From positions 1 through 64,000 of the IMG/VR virus record IMGVR_UViG_3300010334_006851: 64,000 bases of DNA. One strand, given 5' to 3'. Origin of the DNA: a virus. This document shows positions 8,160-17,044 of this stretch, piece by piece. Numbering within the stretch: the stretch's first letter is position 1; the number at the start of each line of letters is the position of its first letter. The notes beneath the pieces are model-generated. The model ran no database searches, was not told where the DNA came from, and saw only the letters and a program-made list of their open reading frames with translations. The position numbers and the translations under genes are program-made.

Positions 8160-9125
8160 TTACTTAGTATCTAGTGCCTGTTCATTCAAAAAAGACAACT
8201 TTTTTTTAGCCTTTTTTTTATAGAACTCTGGGGCGTTTAGGACCAAACGATTAAGCAACCAATTTCTAGTATCGAAAAGATCTTTGCTGAATATGAAGAA
8301 ATTGTTGTCCTTATGATTCAATCCAACAAATGAAAGAAAATCATCTATTGTGGAGCAAGGAACAAGATCGGAAGGCATAGGTTCATCTTTACAGCACTCT
8401 ATAAAGTTTAAAAAAAAGTAAAGCCAATTCTTTATCTCGTTATAATCTAGTGTTCCCTCTGGACATCTAAGCTCTAAGGTTCCTCTAGGGTTGCTTGCTT
8501 CTGGGAAAAGGACGTATTTTACATAGTTGACTAAATTCAAACAAACTCTTCTTTCTTCATTTTCAAACGTGGCTAAATTTTTAGGAGCAAATAAAACAAA
8601 AAGATCATGAGGCTTCCAAAGCTTAGACTTGTCAAAAGTTTTTAGCCCACAAAGAGACCTACAATATTTACTATTTCTCCTTTGAGGCGAAATCATGCTT
8701 TCAACCCAAGGTTCAATTTTTAACCATCTAGCCAATAAAATACCAGCATTGTTAATATCGAAGTCTTTTACTTCTGCGTGAATGTGGTATCCACAATTAG
8801 AGTTTGTTTTGCACCCAGACATAGACAACATTCTTCCGACAAAAGAAATGTGGTCTATGTCATCTAAACTCTCACCAACGTACGATGCAACTTCAACGCC
8901 CTTAGGACCGTTTTTGCCAAATATGCCGCAAGTTGAATCGTCTTTAACATGCCAGTAATTGTTGTTAGAACTTAACTTGTAACCAGTGCAAACAACAGGC
9001 TTGTCGGAAAAGCTTTTAATGATATTAGACACCCTAGATTTAGGAACGGTGTGACCCATTTCTAGCTCAACACCGAACCTCCTTTTAGACCTAAGATCTA
9101 AATATTTTACCGAAGTATATTTCAC
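8160..9125 (-). CDS. Amidoligase-family enzyme
   Basis: The 321-residue protein shows the COOH-amine-ligase (Amidoligase_2) pattern: FGVELEMG near residue 17, WHVKDDST, GVEVAS, CGYHIHAEV, and a late TLELRCPEGTLD. This glutamine-synthetase-like fold joins a carboxylate to an amine using ATP. Phage and bacterial copies are linked to peptide or cell-wall modification, but substrates are mostly unknown. Its ATG overlaps the end of the small membrane gene upstream (ATGA). Confidence 0.8.
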   Translation of the reverse strand: MKYTSVKYLDLRSKRRFGVELEMGHTVPKSRVSNIIKSFSDKPVVCTGYKLSSNNNYWHVKDDSTCGIFGKNGPKGVEVASYVGESLDDIDHISFVGRMLSMSGCKTNSNCGYHIHAEVKDFDINNAGILLARWLKIEPWVESMISPQRRNSKYCRSLCGLKTFDKSKLWKPHDLFVLFAPKNLATFENEERRVCLNLVNYVKYVLFPEASNPRGTLELRCPEGTLDYNEIKNWLYFFLNFIECCKDEPMPSDLVPCSTIDDFLSFVGLNHKDNNFFIFSKDLFDTRNWLLNRLVLNAPEFYKKKAKKKLSFLNEQALDTK

Positions 9126-9385
9126 AATTCACCATCAGCACTCTGCCGTAGTCTTCTTGAAACAATTTCAACCTCTTCTTCGTATTTCTCATCCCATGTT
9201 TTAGGTTTTGCGTCTACTAATTCTTGTGAAACAGGATGCTGCTTTACACGTAAGGAATCAGCTAAAAAGCTCATTAAATCCAGCCTAAATCGCACTAAAA
9301 AAGCAGAAACAAAAAACAAAATGACCAAATTTGAAAAAGATAAAACAAAAAATAGGGATAAAACCCAATAACTTACGTTCACCAT
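9122..9385 (-). CDS. Single-pass membrane protein, unknown
   Basis: An 87-residue protein whose residues 5-33 form one long hydrophobic segment, followed by a charged C-terminal tail (KTWDEKYEEEVEIVSRRLR) likely helical and cytoplasmic. It overlaps the amidoligase start by 4 bases, suggesting cotranslation. SD TTAGGAG is visible upstream. Confidence 0.6.
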   Translation of the reverse strand: MVNVSYWVLSLFFVLSFSNLVILFFVSAFLVRFRLDLMSFLADSLRVKQHPVSQELVDAKPKTWDEKYEEEVEIVSRRLRQSADGEL

Positions 9386-9410
9386 AAAGTATAGACTCCT
9401 AAACTATATT

Positions 9411-11513
9411 TTAGGGAAGTAAAGGAGATAAATCAACAGTTTGATATTGCGGAGAAACTGCTGACCTAGATATCCTAACGTCCAACCAAGGATCAGCGGT
9501 CCAAGTGGCATCTTTAAAAACACCAATTTTGTCTGATATGGAAACGAGATCTGTGACGTCTACGGTGCTATTGTCTACGTAACCTGTGATGGTGTTAAGA
9601 CTAAATGATAGGTCTACAGACAAATTGTTTATAAGACGGCATAGCTCCTGGGGTGGAAATGTAACATTAATTCTAGTATCAAAATCCTTACTTGAAAGTG
9701 ATCTGTTAATAAACATAGAGTACTTCCAATAAGGACTTGAGCTTTCACCGCCTATTTGATTTAAGCACGACCAGCTTAGGACGAAGTTCCAATTTTCTAT
9801 GCCAGAATCACCATAGCCTGAGAACTGATAGTTCGAAGTCCAAGATTTAAGCAAAGTGCTATAATACAAAGGAAAGTACTTTGGAAAGTTTATAGAATTC
9901 TTGCCTATCAATCTAGAAAGAAGATAGGACCTATCTAGATTAGTGTAACAATACATTGTAGATGGCATAGAAGTGCAAGATCCACACAAAGTTGATATTG
10001 TCGAAGAAGCTCCTACTAAAGTAGCAGTTGGTTGCTTAAATGATTGCACCGCCTCAATAAAGGTAATGTTAAAACTAAAATTTAAATCAACATTTAATAG
10101 ATCTTCCCAAGAACTTTCTACAAAAGCTTCACCCCCAACAGACAGCCCTCCATGTCCATTATAAGAATACAAGGATAGCCCAGGTTGAGAAAAGCTAAAC
10201 GAGGAGTTTCCCTCTAAATTCAAGCCACCAGAACCGGAATACTGAAATGAGGAGTAAACACGATCAGAATAGGATATCCTAACAAGGGTATCAGTGTGAA
10301 TTGAAACCTCTATACACTCAGGGTAACCAGCAAAAGGCACTTCAGTTAGTGTGTTGCAAGAATCTAATGCAGGACCAGCGGGATTGCTGTAAACTTGTAT
10401 GCTACAGACCTGCCACTTCATGTTGTATTGATTTAGTTGTCTACATACGTCCGCTACGCTGGTTGCCAATATGTTTTGAATAAAACGTTGCTTACCAGAA
10501 GCCCCAATACATTTGGAATCAGACGACTGAAAGTTTGATATATCGCATCCGCCCGCAAAAGAAGGTCCTGAAATTCCATACCCAGAGCCCTGCTTTGTTG
10601 GAAAAATGCAACAGCCTTCAACTCTGTACCATTTTTCTACACCCAGACCTACATTCCAGACTACGGCCGAGCCAACAGATATAATTTTGTCAACATTCCA
10701 AACAACTGGTTGAAAGAATCCAAAGTAATTTATGGCAAGAGAAGGGTTTAGACCTTCTTGAGAAGGTATGCCTCCCAAATTGTATAACATTGATAAAATC
10801 AAAGACCCATATCCGGAATCATAAATTCCAGGTAGACCTATAAACCCATCAACATATAAAGAACCAAGAGACTCTTGACTTGATAATCCTTGCTGTGAGA
10901 TTAAAAACAAACAAGCTAAATCACCTGCGTAATCATTGTTTTGTAAACCTAAGAGCGAGGCTGTTGCGGAAATTGTGAAGGATCCTACAGCACCATCAAA
11001 AAAGCCTTGGTTGTTAACTGTGTCTATGGCATTTAATATGAACATTTGTTCATAAGCATAATCGCCCTGCTCAGCTCTTACTCTTATCAGATACGTGTTT
11101 TTATCAAGAACGGAATAAATTAAAAGATTGTTATCTACTATTGTAAAATAACCATTATCATCGGAGCCTAAACCAGAAACAAGCGAATAAGAAAACTCAC
11201 CGTCTAGGCTAACAGAAAAGTATCCTAACTCAGTCCCAATAGGAAGACCATTTTCAATATTTAGAGTATAAGAAGAGAAGCTAAGGGGTGATCCCAAGAA
11301 CAAAAGACCAAACTCATTTTGAGTATCTAATGAGTTTGGGTTTAGGATTGATTCCAAGGAAAAAAGACCAAAATCATTTTGAGTTTCTACTGAGGTTGGG
11401 CTTAGATAGGAAACGGAAAGAAGGGACACAAAATCGCTACTGTCTGCTTGATCAACAGACAAAGTGCCGAACAGGTTTGGCTCTCCTATACCTCTAAGCT
11501 CAACAAAATCCAT
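9411..11513 (-). CDS. Large beta-rich structural/adhesin-like protein
   Basis: A 700-residue protein; the start at 11513 is fixed by AAGGAGGG. Near the N-terminus are three similar units around TQN(D/E)FGL, then a cadherin-like segment (GLPIGTELGYFSVSLDGEFS to LIRVRAEQGDYAYEQMF, about residues 90-160). Later come Gly/Ser-rich repeats, and cysteines near residues 300-390. The layout suggests an extended virion protein such as a fibre or baseplate decoration. No enzyme motif. The gene follows phoH. Confidence 0.65.
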   Translation of the reverse strand: MDFVELRGIGEPNLFGTLSVDQADSSDFVSLLSVSYLSPTSVETQNDFGLFSLESILNPNSLDTQNEFGLLFLGSPLSFSSYTLNIENGLPIGTELGYFSVSLDGEFSYSLVSGLGSDDNGYFTIVDNNLLIYSVLDKNTYLIRVRAEQGDYAYEQMFILNAIDTVNNQGFFDGAVGSFTISATASLLGLQNNDYAGDLACLFLISQQGLSSQESLGSLYVDGFIGLPGIYDSGYGSLILSMLYNLGGIPSQEGLNPSLAINYFGFFQPVVWNVDKIISVGSAVVWNVGLGVEKWYRVEGCCIFPTKQGSGYGISGPSFAGGCDISNFQSSDSKCIGASGKQRFIQNILATSVADVCRQLNQYNMKWQVCSIQVYSNPAGPALDSCNTLTEVPFAGYPECIEVSIHTDTLVRISYSDRVYSSFQYSGSGGLNLEGNSSFSFSQPGLSLYSYNGHGGLSVGGEAFVESSWEDLLNVDLNFSFNITFIEAVQSFKQPTATLVGASSTISTLCGSCTSMPSTMYCYTNLDRSYLLSRLIGKNSINFPKYFPLYYSTLLKSWTSNYQFSGYGDSGIENWNFVLSWSCLNQIGGESSSPYWKYSMFINRSLSSKDFDTRINVTFPPQELCRLINNLSVDLSFSLNTITGYVDNSTVDVTDLVSISDKIGVFKDATWTADPWLDVRISRSAVSPQYQTVDLSPLLP
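11290..11405. repeat. 60-bp tandem repeat inside the structural gene
   Basis: Two adjacent 60-bp copies (about 11290-11345 and 11350-11405) share blocks such as AAAGACCAAA, CATTTTGAGT and TTGGG. They encode the TQN(D/E)FGL units of the 700-residue protein. Confidence 0.7.
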
Positions 11514-11526
11514 ATCCCTCCTTAAA

Positions 11527-12231
11527 TTAGCTCTCAAGCCTCTCAAGCATGGAAGCAATCAAAGGATGCCTTACAATTGAACTGGCTTTGAAGTAGATGA
11601 CGCCCACTCCATTAAGGTTCTCCAGCTTTTTTACCGTATTCATTAGAGCTTGATCTTTAATGTGCAAGTCACTCTGTAGTGGGTCTCCTGTGACGATAAT
11701 TTTACTATTTGTGCCAAATCTTGTAAGGAAAAGCTTTAGTTGTGACATCGTAGCATTCTGTGCTTCATCAAAAATGCAAACCGAGTCGTGAAAAGTTCTA
11801 CCTCTTAAATAAGCCAAAGGAGCAACTTCAATAGATTTAGATATTATCTCTCTTTGAGGGCCATCTCTTCCAACACAACGATCTATGCAGTCATACATTG
11901 GCAACATGTATGGATTAACTTTCTCCTCGAAAGTTCCAGGAAGGTATCCCAAGGATTCTCCAGCCTCTACTATTGGACGAGTTAGTACTATCTTCTTTTT
12001 CTTCTTAGAAACTATTTCACTTATGCCAAAAGCACAAGCTAACATTGTTTTTCCACATCCTGCTGGACCTATTAGAAAAAGCACATCATGCTTATCAAAG
12101 GCTTCCCAGGCTAGTTTTTGTGCTTGATTCAAAAACTCTAGATGGAAGGACTTGTTCTTTGAGTCATGGTCATAAGCTCTTTGGTTGTCGTTTTGTGTTT
12201 TTTCCTTAGGCTTCTGCTTTCTTCTCTTCAT
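11527..12231 (-). CDS. phoH: PhoH-like ATPase
   Basis: The 234-residue protein has Walker A GPAGCGKT, followed by LTRPIVEAGESLGYLPG and Walker B CIFDEAQNAT, the standard PhoH-family order. PhoH proteins are P-loop ATPases related to the RNA-helicase-like half of superfamily 1, very common in phages; their role is unsettled. The first 30 residues are highly basic. Its ATG overlaps the HD gene stop (ATGA). Confidence 0.9.
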   Translation of the reverse strand: MKRRKQKPKEKTQNDNQRAYDHDSKNKSFHLEFLNQAQKLAWEAFDKHDVLFLIGPAGCGKTMLACAFGISEIVSKKKKKIVLTRPIVEAGESLGYLPGTFEEKVNPYMLPMYDCIDRCVGRDGPQREIISKSIEVAPLAYLRGRTFHDSVCIFDEAQNATMSQLKLFLTRFGTNSKIIVTGDPLQSDLHIKDQALMNTVKKLENLNGVGVIYFKASSIVRHPLIASMLERLES

Positions 12232-13109
12232 GTGCTCCTTAAAATGGATGATAGTTCTTCGTCTGTAATATTGGGAAACTTTCCCTTTATTGACTTTAGT
12301 ACAGATTCTTTAGAGAGACCTTTTTGTAACAATCCTCTAGCCATAGCAACAGGATCATTAAAGGACTTTTGTCTACTAGCTGTCTTTTCTTGATTTTGCT
12401 TTTGTTTAATGGATTCATTAGAGCAGTCAAGAAGCTTACGTTCGTTTTCGCTCATTGCCTTATTAACAGATTCTGGTGTTCTGCCCATTTTGTCTGCCCA
12501 CATCAAAACAAGCAGAAGTTTAAGCTTTTGAGTGTTTATGGCCTTTCCATTATTAAAATGCTCTCTTATAAAAGATTTTGGAAATTGACCTAATTGCATG
12601 TGATGGTCAATTATAAAATCTATGACGTCCTTGTTTTCTTCGTAAAGAGCTTTTGTCTCAGGTGGAGCGAAACCTCCAAGCCTGTTAATTAAAGGGGAGT
12701 AGTGTGCCGGAAGATCGTGTCCAACAGACTTTATCTTAGAGGCATCATTTTGATATTGAATGTCCATCTGCCTCAAGAACTCATAATTTACCCCACCTAT
12801 TGTTGTTGCGGTCGCCTTGCCTACATCGTGCAGCCAAGCACTTATGTAAAGTATCTGTAGCTCTTTTGGTGTTAAACTAAAGTCCATATCTTCAAGAATG
12901 TTAGAAAACGGTGGTGTGTTCTTTAGAACATTTAATCTACGTATAGCACCTGGGATGGCTTTTCTAACAAGCTTAACATGGGTAAGAACATCACCTTCAG
13001 GATGATGTTCCTTGTCTTGGGGGACGTTCTTGAGAAGACCAGCATAAACTTTTGCTAAACTTCTTGAGTCTTCATCCAAAAGCCAGAATTTAAAAGAGAG
13101 CTTTGACAT
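12228..13109 (-). CDS. HD-domain phosphohydrolase
   Basis: The ATG at 13109 gives 293 residues. HD-domain metal ligands are visible: HHPEGDVLTHV, WLHDVGKA, then H-D, D-HH, and ADKMGR. This is the layout of tRNA-nucleotidyltransferase-associated and related HD hydrolases acting on nucleotides or tRNA ends. No nucleotidyltransferase domain is present. The C-terminus is Lys/Gln-rich. Substrate unknown. Cotranslated with phoH through a 4-base overlap. Confidence 0.8.
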   Translation of the reverse strand: MSKLSFKFWLLDEDSRSLAKVYAGLLKNVPQDKEHHPEGDVLTHVKLVRKAIPGAIRRLNVLKNTPPFSNILEDMDFSLTPKELQILYISAWLHDVGKATATTIGGVNYEFLRQMDIQYQNDASKIKSVGHDLPAHYSPLINRLGGFAPPETKALYEENKDVIDFIIDHHMQLGQFPKSFIREHFNNGKAINTQKLKLLLVLMWADKMGRTPESVNKAMSENERKLLDCSNESIKQKQNQEKTASRQKSFNDPVAMARGLLQKGLSKESVLKSIKGKFPNITDEELSSILRST

Positions 13110-13149
13110 ATATGTATTTACCCATGTAGGCGTAAAAAGATTGCAGGAG

Positions 13150-13157
13150 CATAAATA
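13150..13157 (+). promoter_or_regulatory. Candidate late-type promoter element CATAAATA
   Basis: CATAAATA 4 bases before the ATG at 13162, one base from the T4 late consensus TATAAATA. The same or a near motif precedes the other rightward capsid-tag operons (16461, 38795, 57375). AT-rich sequence makes chance hits likely, so this rests on position. Confidence 0.35.
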
Positions 13158-13161
13158 CCAT

Positions 13162-13593
13162 ATGATGAATTTTAAGCTTTTTATAGAGGCAGAAGAAAAA
13201 GAAAACGTAGACCAGCTTATTTCTGCACTTCCCAAGAAGCATCAAGAAATACTCAACAAGTTTAAGTTTACCTATACCCCTAAAAACACTCTAAAAGGGG
13301 ACGAGGATCATATTGGCTATGTGCACAAGAAGAAAATAGTGGTAGCAGCACCGTGGAATTATTCAAGAAAGTTCACAACGCTACACGAAATAGCACACAT
13401 GGTATGGGAACACCTAATAGACAAAAGCAAGAAAAAAGAATGGTCAAAGATAGTTAAGGGAACAAAAAATAGGCAAAAACAAAATGACGAAGAGCTATTT
13501 TGTATGGCCTATGCTTGCTTCTATTCTGGGGATCATTGCCCTAGGATCCACGATCACGAAGAATGGAACAAATTCGTCTCTTCGCTTAAATAA
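13162..13593 (+). CDS. HEIAH metallopeptidase with capsid-targeting-like N-terminus
   Basis: The 143-residue protein starts MMNFKLFIEAEEKE, resembling the T4 capsid-targeting sequence MKTYQEFIAE with an I-E-A-E site for prohead protease. The rest is a small zincin: HEIAH at residues 75-79, with a later Glu/Asp-rich helix (DEELFCMAYA) that could supply the third ligand. It stands alone on the forward strand and converges on the next gene with 40 bases of overlap. I infer an injected internal-head protease. The target is unknown. Confidence 0.7.
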   Translation: MMNFKLFIEAEEKENVDQLISALPKKHQEILNKFKFTYTPKNTLKGDEDHIGYVHKKKIVVAAPWNYSRKFTTLHEIAHMVWEHLIDKSKKKEWSKIVKGTKNRQKQNDEELFCMAYACFYSGDHCPRIHDHEEWNKFVSSLK

Positions 13594-13901
13594 CCCTTTA
13601 CATCACCATTTTGCTCTATCTTTTTGTCTTCATATGGTGAAGCGACTCTACGGTAAAACTCTTGCTTAACGTTCTCAAGAACGCCTGTAATAATGGCTAC
13701 CTTAGCATACGTTGGTTTGTTTACGAGCAAAGAAGAACAAATTCTGGTCATGACGTAATTTAAATTACCAGAACAGTTCAGTAAATCATTTGCATCAAAT
13801 TCTGATATGTCCTTTTCCGAAACAGCATTGAACAAAGAGTCCACTAGTTTCTCTATGTGTATATCAAGTCTTTTTCTGAAGCTGTTTTCAATGTAGGGCA
13901 T
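13554..13901 (-). CDS. Conserved phage protein of unknown function
   Basis: The 115-residue protein begins MPYIENSFRKRLD and contains CSGNLNYVMTRI and VKQEFYRRVASPYEDKKIEQNGDV. I recognise this as a widespread uncharacterised family in phages and bacteria (MPYI...GDLNYV...EFYRR...YEDxKI..NGDV), probably DUF6899. No biochemical role is known. Confidence 0.7.
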   Translation of the reverse strand: MPYIENSFRKRLDIHIEKLVDSLFNAVSEKDISEFDANDLLNCSGNLNYVMTRICSSLLVNKPTYAKVAIITGVLENVKQEFYRRVASPYEDKKIEQNGDVKGYLSEETNLFHSS

Positions 13902-13902
13902 A

Positions 13903-14568
13903 TCAATCTTTCTTTTTGTAAAAGAAGGCTACTACAGAACGACGAAGAGCATCACCGGCAGAAGCATCAACTCTGTTGATGGCGTGCCAAACTTTTCCTT
14001 TTGTAAAAACAAGTCTGTTTGGAAGAGGAGAAATATATTGGCCAAGGCCATATTCATTTAATAGCTCTGGCATATATGATCGATCAATAGCATCGGATGG
14101 CTGAGAGGTGAGTCTGGCGTCCGACTCCGGAGAAGTCTTTGCAATAAAAAGTTCACCGCCCCAGTGGGGATCCCAAAAACTATGGGTGTAGAATATGGCA
14201 GCAGCTGAGTATCCATAGTCATTATGCCATGATATCTTTGTGTTAACAGGATATATGTATGGCGTTAAGAGAAAATCATCCCAATCTTCTCCCTTTTTTC
14301 CCACTATGGTTTCTAAGTGCTGTGTGGCCAATGTGTTTATAACTTCTATCATTCCGTCCATCATACAGTTATGAGGACCTTTAGAAGCATAGTACGGTGA
14401 GCCTGCTAAAACCTGGCCGTCTGAGATTCTCCAGACCTTCTGCCAGCCTGTGAGGGAGCGATACGCAAAGTCTAAGGTGTTAAAGTAGTGACAGAATTGC
14501 TTAAAATAAGCATCATCTAGCACCGAATCTAGAACGGCGTAGTTGTTGTCTTTGACAAGTAGTTTCAT
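13903..14568 (-). CDS. 2-oxoglutarate/Fe(II) oxygenase (prolyl-4-hydroxylase-like)
   Basis: The 221-residue protein has the iron-binding H-x-D in ISWHNDYGYS, a W-G-G-E-L strand, a distal His in GKVWHAINRV, and an Arg (RRSVV) expected to bind 2-oxoglutarate. These enzymes hydroxylate peptides, sugars or nucleobases. It abuts a GT2 glycosyltransferase (1 base apart), so hydroxylation followed by glycosylation is possible, but unproven. Confidence 0.8.
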   Translation of the reverse strand: MKLLVKDNNYAVLDSVLDDAYFKQFCHYFNTLDFAYRSLTGWQKVWRISDGQVLAGSPYYASKGPHNCMMDGMIEVINTLATQHLETIVGKKGEDWDDFLLTPYIYPVNTKISWHNDYGYSAAAIFYTHSFWDPHWGGELFIAKTSPESDARLTSQPSDAIDRSYMPELLNEYGLGQYISPLPNRLVFTKGKVWHAINRVDASAGDALRRSVVAFFYKKKD

Positions 14569-15306
14569 TTATATTGCCCTCGACTGTACATCGGTCATAA
14601 GTTTTGGAATATGAGACATAGCGTGTTCGGTCATTCTCTCGAATTCGCTTACATCTAGACTAAACATTCTGTAATGGTGTATAATCGGGTTCTTTACCAC
14701 CTGCGGCTTGTGACCCTTAGCTTGAGCTTTCATGGTCATGATAAAGGAATGACCGATCATTGGCAGTTCTTCTGGCCAGGGGCCAACGTCTTTCCAAGCT
14801 TCTTTAGTAAACAACAAGATATGATCTTGGAGAAAATCGACTTTTTTGTTGCTTATCATGTAAGATTGAGTGTCAACACCTATCACTCCAGATTGCTGTG
14901 CTTCAGAAACATTTATCAAAAGATCAATCCAAGCTGGGTTTAGAATTACAACATCGCAATGAAGAAAAATATAGTACTTAGAGTTCTTATCTGCTGCCTG
15001 AACGCCTTTATTGCAGGCACCAGACCAATAAAGATTGGTGTCATTTCTAACAACCTTTACTTCATTTTCTATGTCTGATAAAAAGTCTTGTGAGTCTTTG
15101 CCGCTATTATTATCAACAACAATTATTTCGTAATTATTGTTGAAAGAGGTAACAGCAATAGATTGAAGGCATATGTTCAAGTATTCTGGTCTGTCTTTAT
15201 GAACAATAATTATAGAAACGTGCTCATCTGTACTTTCGTGCAGTTTTATATTTAGTTCTGGCCTGTCGCCTTCTAGGGGATTATGTGGTGTTATTGGGGT
15301 GCTCAT
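14569..15306 (-). CDS. Family 2 glycosyltransferase
   Basis: The 245-residue GT-A protein has VSIIIVHKDRPEYLN, EIIVVDNNSG and the metal-binding region YIFLHCDVVILNPAW (D-x-x-like in place of a clean DxD). This matches short GT2 enzymes that transfer a sugar from a nucleotide donor. Start supported by AAGGAG. Likely part of virion or surface glycosylation with the dehydratase and other transferases in the window. Confidence 0.8.
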   Translation of the reverse strand: MSTPITPHNPLEGDRPELNIKLHESTDEHVSIIIVHKDRPEYLNICLQSIAVTSFNNNYEIIVVDNNSGKDSQDFLSDIENEVKVVRNDTNLYWSGACNKGVQAADKNSKYYIFLHCDVVILNPAWIDLLINVSEAQQSGVIGVDTQSYMISNKKVDFLQDHILLFTKEAWKDVGPWPEELPMIGHSFIMTMKAQAKGHKPQVVKNPIIHHYRMFSLDVSEFERMTEHAMSHIPKLMTDVQSRAI

Positions 15307-15356
15307 GATTGGTTCTCCTTGGTATCAAATAATTGTAACAAAAAAATAAAAGTTGA

Positions 15357-15566
15357 TCAATCCTCTATATCGATCTCAAAAATGCCTCTTTCACAAACGC
15401 AATCTATTGGACCATTTGGAGTCGATATTGTTTCGGCATATCTTTTGGAAAGGTTTTTTGCATAGGATTCAGCAAAAGAAGAGTCTTTGTATGCCTTTTC
15501 TATTTTAACTACACAATATTCTCCATCAACTTGTCTAGCAATGGATATGATTGCAAAAGCTTTCAT
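15357..15566 (-). CDS. Small unknown protein (69 residues)
   Basis: Start at 15566 chosen because AAGGAG lies 8 bases upstream; a longer frame begins inside the previous gene. Sequence begins MKAFAIISIARQVDG and ends acidic (EIDIED). No family recognised. Confidence 0.6.
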   Translation of the reverse strand: MKAFAIISIARQVDGEYCVVKIEKAYKDSSFAESYAKNLSKRYAETISTPNGPIDCVCERGIFEIDIED

Positions 15567-16150
15567 ATATTGTTCTCCTTGCAAACGTCAAAAGCACTAG
15601 AACCCTCTTCGTTCACCACCTCAATGATGGGCTCAGGATCAGAGTTTTGCGAAGCTTCAACATGATCAGATGCTTCAACATGATCAGATGCTTCAAGCTC
15701 TGTTGGCGTCTCTACGTTGCTTATAAGGCCATCTGCTTCTAGCTCATTACCTAACAAATCTTCATTTTCAAGCCCTTCATCTAGTTCTTCATCCTCAAAA
15801 CCAGAAAAATCGGACGCCCTCATTTCAACATGCCTTGAAAGATCTTCTTTCTTATCTTCTAGAGGTTTAACCTCAGGCTTCAATAAATTCTTTTTCTTTC
15901 TTAATCTAGAATGTGCCTTTGAAAGATGTTTATCAAAATCTCTTTGCCAGGCAGGAAGAGCTTGGTGGGGAAATCTTGAAGCACTTCTTTTCAGCTCAGC
16001 TTTTAAAAAGCTACTAACTTGCTGAGCATCTATCCAAGAAAATAATTTTTTCAAAGTTAAATTCGTAAAGTCACAGGGCACACGAGAGTCCACCTCGTCT
16101 CGACCGGTCTTAATTTGAACCTTAAAGTTCTCAGGATTCCCTACTGTCAT
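15563..16150 (-). CDS. Unknown protein with acidic repeat tail
   Basis: Start at 16150 chosen for its GGAGA SD and overlap with the upstream gene, giving 195 residues. The N-terminal half is basic (KHLSKAHSRLRKKKNL); the C-terminal third is Glu/Asp-rich with the duplicated unit EASDHVEASDHVEAS. Such bipolar proteins can be scaffold- or DNA-associated, but no function is recognised. A longer start is possible but lacks an SD. Confidence 0.55.
   Translation of the reverse strand: MTVGNPENFKVQIKTGRDEVDSRVPCDFTNLTLKKLFSWIDAQQVSSFLKAELKRSASRFPHQALPAWQRDFDKHLSKAHSRLRKKKNLLKPEVKPLEDKKEDLSRHVEMRASDFSGFEDEELDEGLENEDLLGNELEADGLISNVETPTELEASDHVEASDHVEASQNSDPEPIIEVVNEEGSSAFDVCKENNI
15655..15690. repeat. 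18-bp perfect tandem repeat
   Basis: CTTCAACATGATCAGATG occurs twice in direct succession and partly a third time, encoding the EASDHV repeat. A candidate for copy-number variation between isolates. Confidence 0.75.
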
Positions 16151-16463
16151 TGTTTTCTCCATTAATTTGATAATCGTCCATAAAAGAAGTAGCATAATTT
16201 CCCGATCTAACTTCTTTAACTTTCTCCAAATAGTCATAATAGACATTTGGAATTTCTACTACCGGAGGCTTAAAATAGTCAATGATTTGCCTCTCCAGAG
16301 CCTTAAGGTCTAAACCTTCAGGGGGATCTTCAAAATAAACCTTCTCATTTCTATAGTCTATTTTTACGTTCAAAAATTTTGGTGATTCCGCGTCTTGTTC
16401 ATCTCTGATCTCTACGGCCAGAGGGACTAAAGATGAAACAGATAAAATATTGTAGTTTTTCAT
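16131..16463 (-). CDS. Unknown 110-residue protein
   Basis: Begins MKNYNILSVSSLVPLAVEI. Predicted mixed alpha/beta with a Pro-rich middle (FKPPVVEIPNVYYDY). It overlaps the following gene by 20 bases and is divergent from the forward gene at 16494, sharing a 30-base intergenic region with a CATAAATA element facing the other way. Confidence 0.6.
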   Translation of the reverse strand: MKNYNILSVSSLVPLAVEIRDEQDAESPKFLNVKIDYRNEKVYFEDPPEGLDLKALERQIIDYFKPPVVEIPNVYYDYLEKVKEVRSGNYATSFMDDYQINGENNDSRES

Positions 16464-16468
16464 AAATA
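16461..16468 (+). promoter_or_regulatory. Candidate late-type promoter element CATAAATA
   Basis: CATAAATA 25 bases before the ATG at 16494; predicted transcription start near 16475. See the similar elements at 13150, 38795 and 57375. Confidence 0.4.
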
Positions 16469-16493
16469 TCTAAGAGTAATAGAGTAATAAACC

Positions 16494-16838
16494 ATGCAAT
16501 TTAACAAATTCCTAGAGATATCAGAGAATATACAAGAAGTTAAGTCTCTATGCATAGAGGAAAACTTCCTTTGGGCAAAAAAGATACACCTGCCTAGCTT
16601 GGATCTAGGTCTGCCTAGTGTCGAAAAAAAGTCTAAAATATCCATATTAAATGATAAAATAAACCCAATTTATATGCAACTAGAAGATGGGTCAAAGCTA
16701 TTCTTCACATACGATGAATTTAAAAGAATACAAGGAACGCCTTTGATTGGTAAAGTTATGCAACTAACAATGCAAAGGCTTGGAAATGATACCTCTGTGT
16801 ATCCTTCAAAAATAACAGCATGTAGAATTATAAACTAG
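16494..16838 (+). CDS. Unknown protein with capsid-targeting-like N-terminus
   Basis: The 114-residue protein starts MQFNKFLEISENIQEV, matching the F-x-x-F-(I/L)-x-x-x-E signature seen in several genes here, with I-S-E as a possible prohead-protease site at residues 9-11. The rest contains L-E-D-G-S-K-L-F-F-T-Y and a basic C-terminal half. Single forward gene between two leftward ones. Candidate internal-head protein; cargo function unknown. Confidence 0.6.
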   Translation: MQFNKFLEISENIQEVKSLCIEENFLWAKKIHLPSLDLGLPSVEKKSKISILNDKINPIYMQLEDGSKLFFTYDEFKRIQGTPLIGKVMQLTMQRLGNDTSVYPSKITACRIIN

Positions 16839-17040
16839 GATCGACCTTTATGTTCACCTTGTTTAGATCTATCTTATCAGGATCTATGGTTGGACCATAC
16901 GGAGAAGGCGAATAATCCTGTTTTAGCTTTTGGATTACACGGTCTGAGACCTTGTCTACAAAAAAGTTGATCCCAAGACTAAAAGTCAGAATCAGACCAG
17001 TTAAAGCTAAAAAAACATAAACCAGCTTGTTTGTACTCAT
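16828..17040 (-). CDS. Small single-pass membrane protein
   Basis: Start at 17040 chosen for AAAGGAG 8 bases upstream; 70 residues. Residues 5-25 form one hydrophobic segment (LVYVFLALTGLILTFSLGI), then a Pro/Asp-rich tail. It follows dnaJ by 4 bases. No family recognised. Confidence 0.6.
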   Translation of the reverse strand: MSTNKLVYVFLALTGLILTFSLGINFFVDKVSDRVIQKLKQDYSPSPYGPTIDPDKIDLNKVNIKVDPSL

Positions 17041-17044
17041 AATT

